From positions 54,897,797 through 54,961,796 of the forward strand of contig OW028574.1 of the NCBI GenBank assembly GCA_932294295.1: a stretch of 64,000 nucleotides of DNA, written 5' to 3'. The notes under the pieces were generated by a model that did no database searches, had not been told where the DNA came from, and saw only the letters and a program-made list of their open reading frames with translations. The position numbers were made by a program, and so were the translations under genes. Origin of the DNA: Alitta virens (Eukaryota > Annelida > Polychaeta > Phyllodocida > Nereididae). Positions 59,895-64,000 of this stretch are shown here, one piece after another. Numbering within the stretch: position 1 is the first letter of the stretch; every line of letters starts with the position of its first letter.

Positions 59895-60012
59895 TCAGAT
59901 CAGTGAAGTTGGCTACCCGAACCTAGCTACCAGACAGCTACCCGGCAGCTACCCAAAGATGTAAAGTTAGCTACCCGAACCCAGCTACCTGGCAGCTAAC
60001 CGAACTTTCCAT
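59895..60012. repeat. Short minisatellite (GCTACCCGAACC)
   Basis: GCTACCCGAACC, AGCTACC and GGCAGCTACCC repeat in two ~50-bp blocks. Confidence 0.7.
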
Positions 60013-60146
60013 GTATATTACTCGAAAACAGTCTAACGTGATTTTCCATATTTGCGCCAAGAGACATTTAGGGCAAAGGTTTACGTTCTAGAATTTTTTC
60101 GGAATTTTCCAAGCAAATCTAAGATGTGATAAATCAAAACAATTTA

Positions 60147-60245
60147 AAAAATGTCGTTTTTTACCGTAACGGAAACAGTAATTTTTTTGGCGCCTTCTCA
60201 ACCGGACACTCAGAAAAATGACCGTTTCCATTACGGCAAAAAAAG
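60147..60245. repeat. Imperfect hairpin
   Basis: TTTTTTACCGTAACGGAAAC.. and its reverse GTTTCCATTACGGCAAAAAA form a ~29-bp stem with few mismatches around a ~40-nt GC-richer loop. Possibly a foldback MITE. Confidence 0.6.
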
Positions 60246-60324
60246 AAATTTTTTCAATTTTTTTGAAAACAAGTTTAGGGTGGCACAAAATGATTAGCAC
60301 CTCTGCCTATATTAAATAATATTA

Positions 60325-60870
60325 GCTTTTCTGCCGAACGTAATGAACATTGGTAGGTGAGGCGGTTGTGCTAATAATGTTGTGCCATACTAAACTTGTA
60401 TTCATTAGAAAGCTCCTTTTAACAATCTGAGGTCAAATATTAGCAAAAATCACATTTTTGCGTTTCTGTTGAACGTAATGAACTTTGGTAGGTGAGGCTG
60501 GGTTGCTAATAATTTTGTACCACCCTTAAATTGTATTCATTAGAAAGCCACTTTTATATGCTACTCAGTCATACCAAACTGGTATGTGAAAGCCATTTTG
60601 TAAGGTTTTTAATGTGAGCTGAAAGATAGGCAAAAAATCAAATTCAGTCATACCTAACTTATATGTGAAGGCCATTTTTTAAGGTGTGCAGTTTGATGTC
60701 AAATATTGTTAAAAAAACACATTTCTGCTGAACGTAATTAACTGCTAATAATTTTGTGTTCACTGAATAGGTATTAATGTATGCTACTCATTGATACATG
60801 ACTTATATGTGAGAGCCATTTATTAAGGTATGCATTGTGATTATAATAAAACATATACTTTTAATTCACT
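60325..60870. repeat. Tandem repeat, ~137-bp units plus internal shorter repeats
   Basis: TTCTGCCGAACGTAATGAAC, TTGGTAGGTGAGGC.., GCTAATAAT.TTGT and TTGTATTCATTAGAAAGC recur at about 60328 and 60465, with a partial third near 60722. TATGTGA.AGCCATTTT.TAAGG recurs at about 60582, 60660 and 60808. Confidence 0.75.
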
Positions 60871-61054
60871 GAATTGGGATATATGTGCTCAGTTCAAATG
60901 AAATAGTAATCTATATTAGTAAAATATTACGTGAGACACAATTAAATAACTAAATGTTGCCTTAAAAGTACATAATCTGTCTAAAATTAGTGCCAGAATA
61001 AAATTATTTTTGTCCGCTTAAAAATCGGGTCGGTTCGTTTATTAGCCCGGGCAA

Positions 61055-61450
61055 CTTTTCATGAGCATCATCCCAGCTGGATGTCATTTGGATGAGACGT
61101 TAGTTAGTCAGTGTTATTGTTTAATGCCTCATCAGCACCTGAGTGGGCTATGTAGAGGCTCTCTAGCGTAAGATTGATTATCTATAGTTGGTAGTAGATA
61201 CCAGAAGCATGTTAAAAAATCAATATTTGTCTGCGTTGGATAGCTGGAGCAGCTTGTGCAATGCGCACTGTCCTGTTTTAGCCACTGGGGAAAGAGGACT
61301 TCACCCCAAGTGTTTCCACCCTCGCCACGTGGAGGCCCAGGACCTTCGAGGGCTTGGATGAGACGTTAAATTGGCGGTCCCTTGTACTTAGTGTCTATGC
61401 TGAGGCAAGTAAAAGATCCTCCTCTCTCTCACCTCACCATATCTCATATC
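61055..61450 (+). mobile_element. SINE (main family) interrupted by the 250-bp element
   Basis: The left piece, CATGAGCATCATCCCAGCTGG then ATGTCATTTGGATGAGACGTTA, and the right piece, AATTGGCGGTCCCTTGTACTT then AGTGTCTATGCTGAG, are contiguous in the related copy at 21950-22195. Here they are split by 61103-61353. Confidence 0.8.
61103..61353. mobile_element. 251-bp SINE-like element, copy 2
   Basis: Same ends as the element at 29031 (GTTAGT..GTGTTATTG to ACCTTCGAGGG) and nearly the same sequence throughout. Flanked by a perfect 15-bp target duplication TTGGATGAGACGTTA (61088-61102 and 61354-61368). Confidence 0.93.
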
Positions 61451-62880
61451 CCATATCCCATATCTAAAACCGGAAGTTCGGCTCATTTCAGGCTGGTACA
61501 CTCTGCATTAAGTTGCACATACATGGCTATTAGGGGCTGCAATGTGCACATAAACAGGTGTTAGAGCTTGTAAAGAATTAACTGAAGAAGCACATAATGT
61601 CAATGGTAATGAAGACGCTGATCACATCGCTTGCTGGATCTTACATGGGTCAAGTAAGTAAGTAATATCTCTGAGTGAGTGATGTGATTTGTATGCATAA
61701 TATTATTGAATCGCACATCTTCACTAATTGAATAATGAACATTAAATAAATAAATAAATTTGTATGGGTGATATTATTGATACTCGACTATTAGCTCAGT
61801 TTAATAAAATCAAACCTTTTGCCATACTTTACACCACATAAAGTGTTCAATTGTTATCAGTTAATTAAACTGAACTATTTATCACTGCATTAAGCTATAA
61901 TATATGATAACACATTTAAATAGCATTGCGATTGATGAGTTCATATTTGACCAATTTAAGTAAAATCAAACATTTCAGCATACTTTCACTACAAAGTGCT
62001 TAATATTAAAAGGTTATTATATTTACATATTTGACTCTGCATTGAATTATTAATATTTACATAATAGCGTAATTTGTACATTTAATGTTATAATTTTCTG
62101 CTTTACCTCACTTAATTTGTTCTAGAACAAAGTCTTTTTTCCCTTGTGCCATGAATTATGCAAATCACTGCTATTGAATGGATTAGATGGAGGGCTAGGT
62201 AGTGAAGAGGTAGGCACTGGCATTTCATTATTGGCATTATCACCACTATGCATTTCCTATTAGAAAACGGACTGATTGGAAGAGAACTATCAGCTTCAAA
62301 TGATCTATGCACATCAGCTACAATTACAGGAGAGTGTGGGAGAGACATAAAAGGTGCTGTTGGCATAAACTCGTTGCTCGGTAAAGAGATACATCGTATT
62401 ATATATGGAGGAACTGACACGGTTAGTTGTGGGGGATGTAAAAGAACATCTCTTTCTTTTTTTCAACCAAAACAACGATTTATTCCAGGTTGGTGAAAAG
62501 ACTGTCCCATCTTTCCATCTAATTTCTTCAGTCCTCTCATCAGTGCTTGAATCCAGTCATTTCAATTGCTTCAGGCTGTAATAAATATAACATTGTTTAG
62601 TAGTAAATATAATTAATTACAATTAAGATTTACTGTAATAATATTACTATTGATTGATACATCTAATAGTATAATTGTTACGTTAAAGTTAATTACCGTT
62701 AAGGCTACTATTACAATAAAGTTAATTAAAATTAAGGCTTCTATTATAATTAAGTACTTAGTTCTTTATTATCTCATATAGTGAATAGAGACTGTGAAGC
62801 TAATTGCTGCACACAAGAAGATAAATATCCATATGGTGGCATAAAAGCATAGTTATATCAGAGACTAATATTGTTAAAAA
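61450..62880. other. AT-rich stretch, no gene recognised
   Basis: Includes a diverged tandem repeat near 62620-62760 (AAGTTAATTA..GTTAAGGCT.CTATTA, ~50-bp unit). Overlapping ORFs on both strands at 62112-62496 (102 codons minus, 82 codons plus) have no recognisable family. Confidence 0.5.
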
Positions 62881-62904
62881 ACATTCCAGTATTCAAGCAT
62901 TGGG

Positions 62905-63442
62905 AAAATTCCTGCTCAAGGTTATGTTCGTAACAATAATCATTCAATGAAATCCATTGCATGGTTAGAATGGCAATCCTTCAAACTCGGTCGTGAAATT
63001 CAGCATGCCTGCAACAAAGGTGAAAAGTTGATGATACACTGTGGCGTAAAGCGTTATTATGCAGGTGGATAGGATGCTGTAAACAATGTCATCTATGAAT
63101 TTAATGGATGTAGATACCATGGGCATTACTGCATGGGAGACAAAATAATTAAAGACACACGAACAGGTTTTAGTATGGCAGACCTACAAAATCTTACTGA
63201 AAAAAAGCTAGAGATATCAAATCACAACGCTTTAAACTTAGATCTATCTATGAATGTGAATGTGACAGACAGGTGCAAAAAAACCTAAAATGGCCAAATT
63301 ATTGCTGAACTAGACATACCTAACGTATGTCTGACCGTGACTCTTTCTTGGAGGGAGAGTTTCAATTTAAACTTCACCATACTATTCAACATCCAAATGA
63401 AGAAATACATTATGCAGATGTATGCTCTTTAACCCATATTTA
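62905..63442 (+). pseudogene. Polinton protein-primed DNA polymerase B fragment
   Basis: Middle part of the Polinton family-B DNA polymerase. It starts IPAQGYVRNNNHSMKSIAWL, then EIQHACNKGEK, and after a TAG (near 63070) VIYEFNGCRYHGHYC with IKDTRTGFSMADL. A frame change near 63210 leads to RSIYECECDRQ, then RMSDRDSFLEGEFQFKLHH and EIHYADVCSL; the last is the remains of polymerase motif A (D-x-x-S-L-Y-P). The element is cut off there; the palm and thumb are missing. Same strand as the integrase and capsid block 5.6 kb upstream, so it may be part of one scattered element or a second one. Confidence 0.8.
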
Positions 63443-63444
63443 AA

Positions 63445-64000
63445 TAAACCTCTAAAATGATGATGCGACATCTAACCATTATTATTTTGCCTGCACTGAA
63501 CATTCAAATATATTACTTTCCATGCAGCACACTGTATTATTTTTTTAATTTGTGGACCAATTAGGTATGAATTAAGTGATTATATGACATTTGCGTAAAT
63601 TTTTCTCTGTTGCAGAGCCTCCAGTGTACATCAGCATTGTCCGTTTTGTTTTTAAATGAGTTAACATGCATATGCCTTACACTAAGTTACAGACGATTTC
63701 ATCCACGTTGAAACTAAATTCCTGGCAGAGCAGAGAAAGCTGAATCCAGCAGGAATTCAACTGGTCAATTGCAGTCCCTCATGACGTCCTCAGGAGCAAC
63801 TCTCTTGAGTTTAGTTTCTAGTTCTATGAAATTGTCTGTAATTGTTACATTAATTGGCAACCTATGAGGCCTGATAGTAAAAGTGTGTCTTGATTACTGA
63901 CTATTTTTCTTAATTTTTTATTGTCCATATCTATCTAGTCATCATGTGAGTGATAATTATCAAATTAAAGTATTATATGAATTCAGTCTCTGCAGTTGAA
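63445..64000. other. Right edge, nothing recognised
   Basis: AT-rich sequence without a recognisable gene or repeat family. Confidence 0.5.

Noticed and set aside
62112..62496. Overlapping 102- and 82-codon ORFs
   Set aside because: Neither strand gives a recognisable Polinton or host protein; kept only as an AT-rich stretch.

Overview
This is a 64 kb piece of an animal (metazoan) nuclear genome. It is AT-rich and has spliceosomal introns with GT..AG ends, TATA-box promoters, LINE, SINE and MITE debris, and Polinton/Maverick relics. I see no bacterial operon, rRNA gene, CRISPR array or intact tRNA gene. The organism cannot be named from the sequence. A PACC1/TMEM206 homologue, CR1/jockey-like LINEs, Polintons and many MITEs fit a marine-type invertebrate (lophotrochozoan or non-vertebrate deuterostome) better than an insect or nematode. 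That placement is inference.

Layout. (1) 0.6-20.9 kb, minus strand: the first two coding exons of a PACC1 (proton-activated chloride channel) homologue. They are split by a 19.7 kb intron full of repeats: a perfect 72-bp-arm inverted repeat, a minisatellite-bearing MITE, a Tc1-like MITE, a 31-bp satellite, SINE tails and GATA repeats. The later exons lie off the left edge. (2) 20.9-32.5 kb: upstream and intergenic DNA with tandem arrays and a LINE (27.5-29.8 kb). The LINE sits inside a terminal-inverted-repeat element and itself carries a 254-bp SINE-like insertion with a 15-bp target duplication. (3) 32.6-53.0 kb, plus strand: a cluster of at least three related small secreted-peptide genes, the most interesting part of the window. 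They share a 51-nt phase-0 signal-peptide exon (genes 1 and 2), a 141-nt acidic or polar pro-region exon (genes 1 and 3, about half identical) and a terminal exon in which a Lys-Arg site releases a strongly basic peptide with a C-X12-C hairpin pattern (genes 1 and 3; gene 2 has a one-cysteine version). The architecture is that of antimicrobial peptide precursors. I know no named family with this precursor. The cluster is interrupted by a dead LINE, MITEs and a roughly 3 kb foldback element.

(4) 54.6-57.3 kb: a decayed Polinton with integrase plus chromodomain, minor capsid and major capsid remnants, all on the plus strand. A protein-primed DNA polymerase B fragment from a Polinton lies at 62.9-63.4 kb. 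(5) 57.5-62.8 kb: SINE-derived tandem copies, a possible minus-strand exon of an unknown gene at 58.5-58.8 kb, a LINE 3' end with a (TCTTA)n tail, tandem repeats, and a second copy of the 250-bp SINE-like element, again with a perfect 15-bp duplication, nested in a SINE.

The short peptide genes and PACC1 are the only host genes I can support well. Most long open frames in the window are chance, or lie in repeats.
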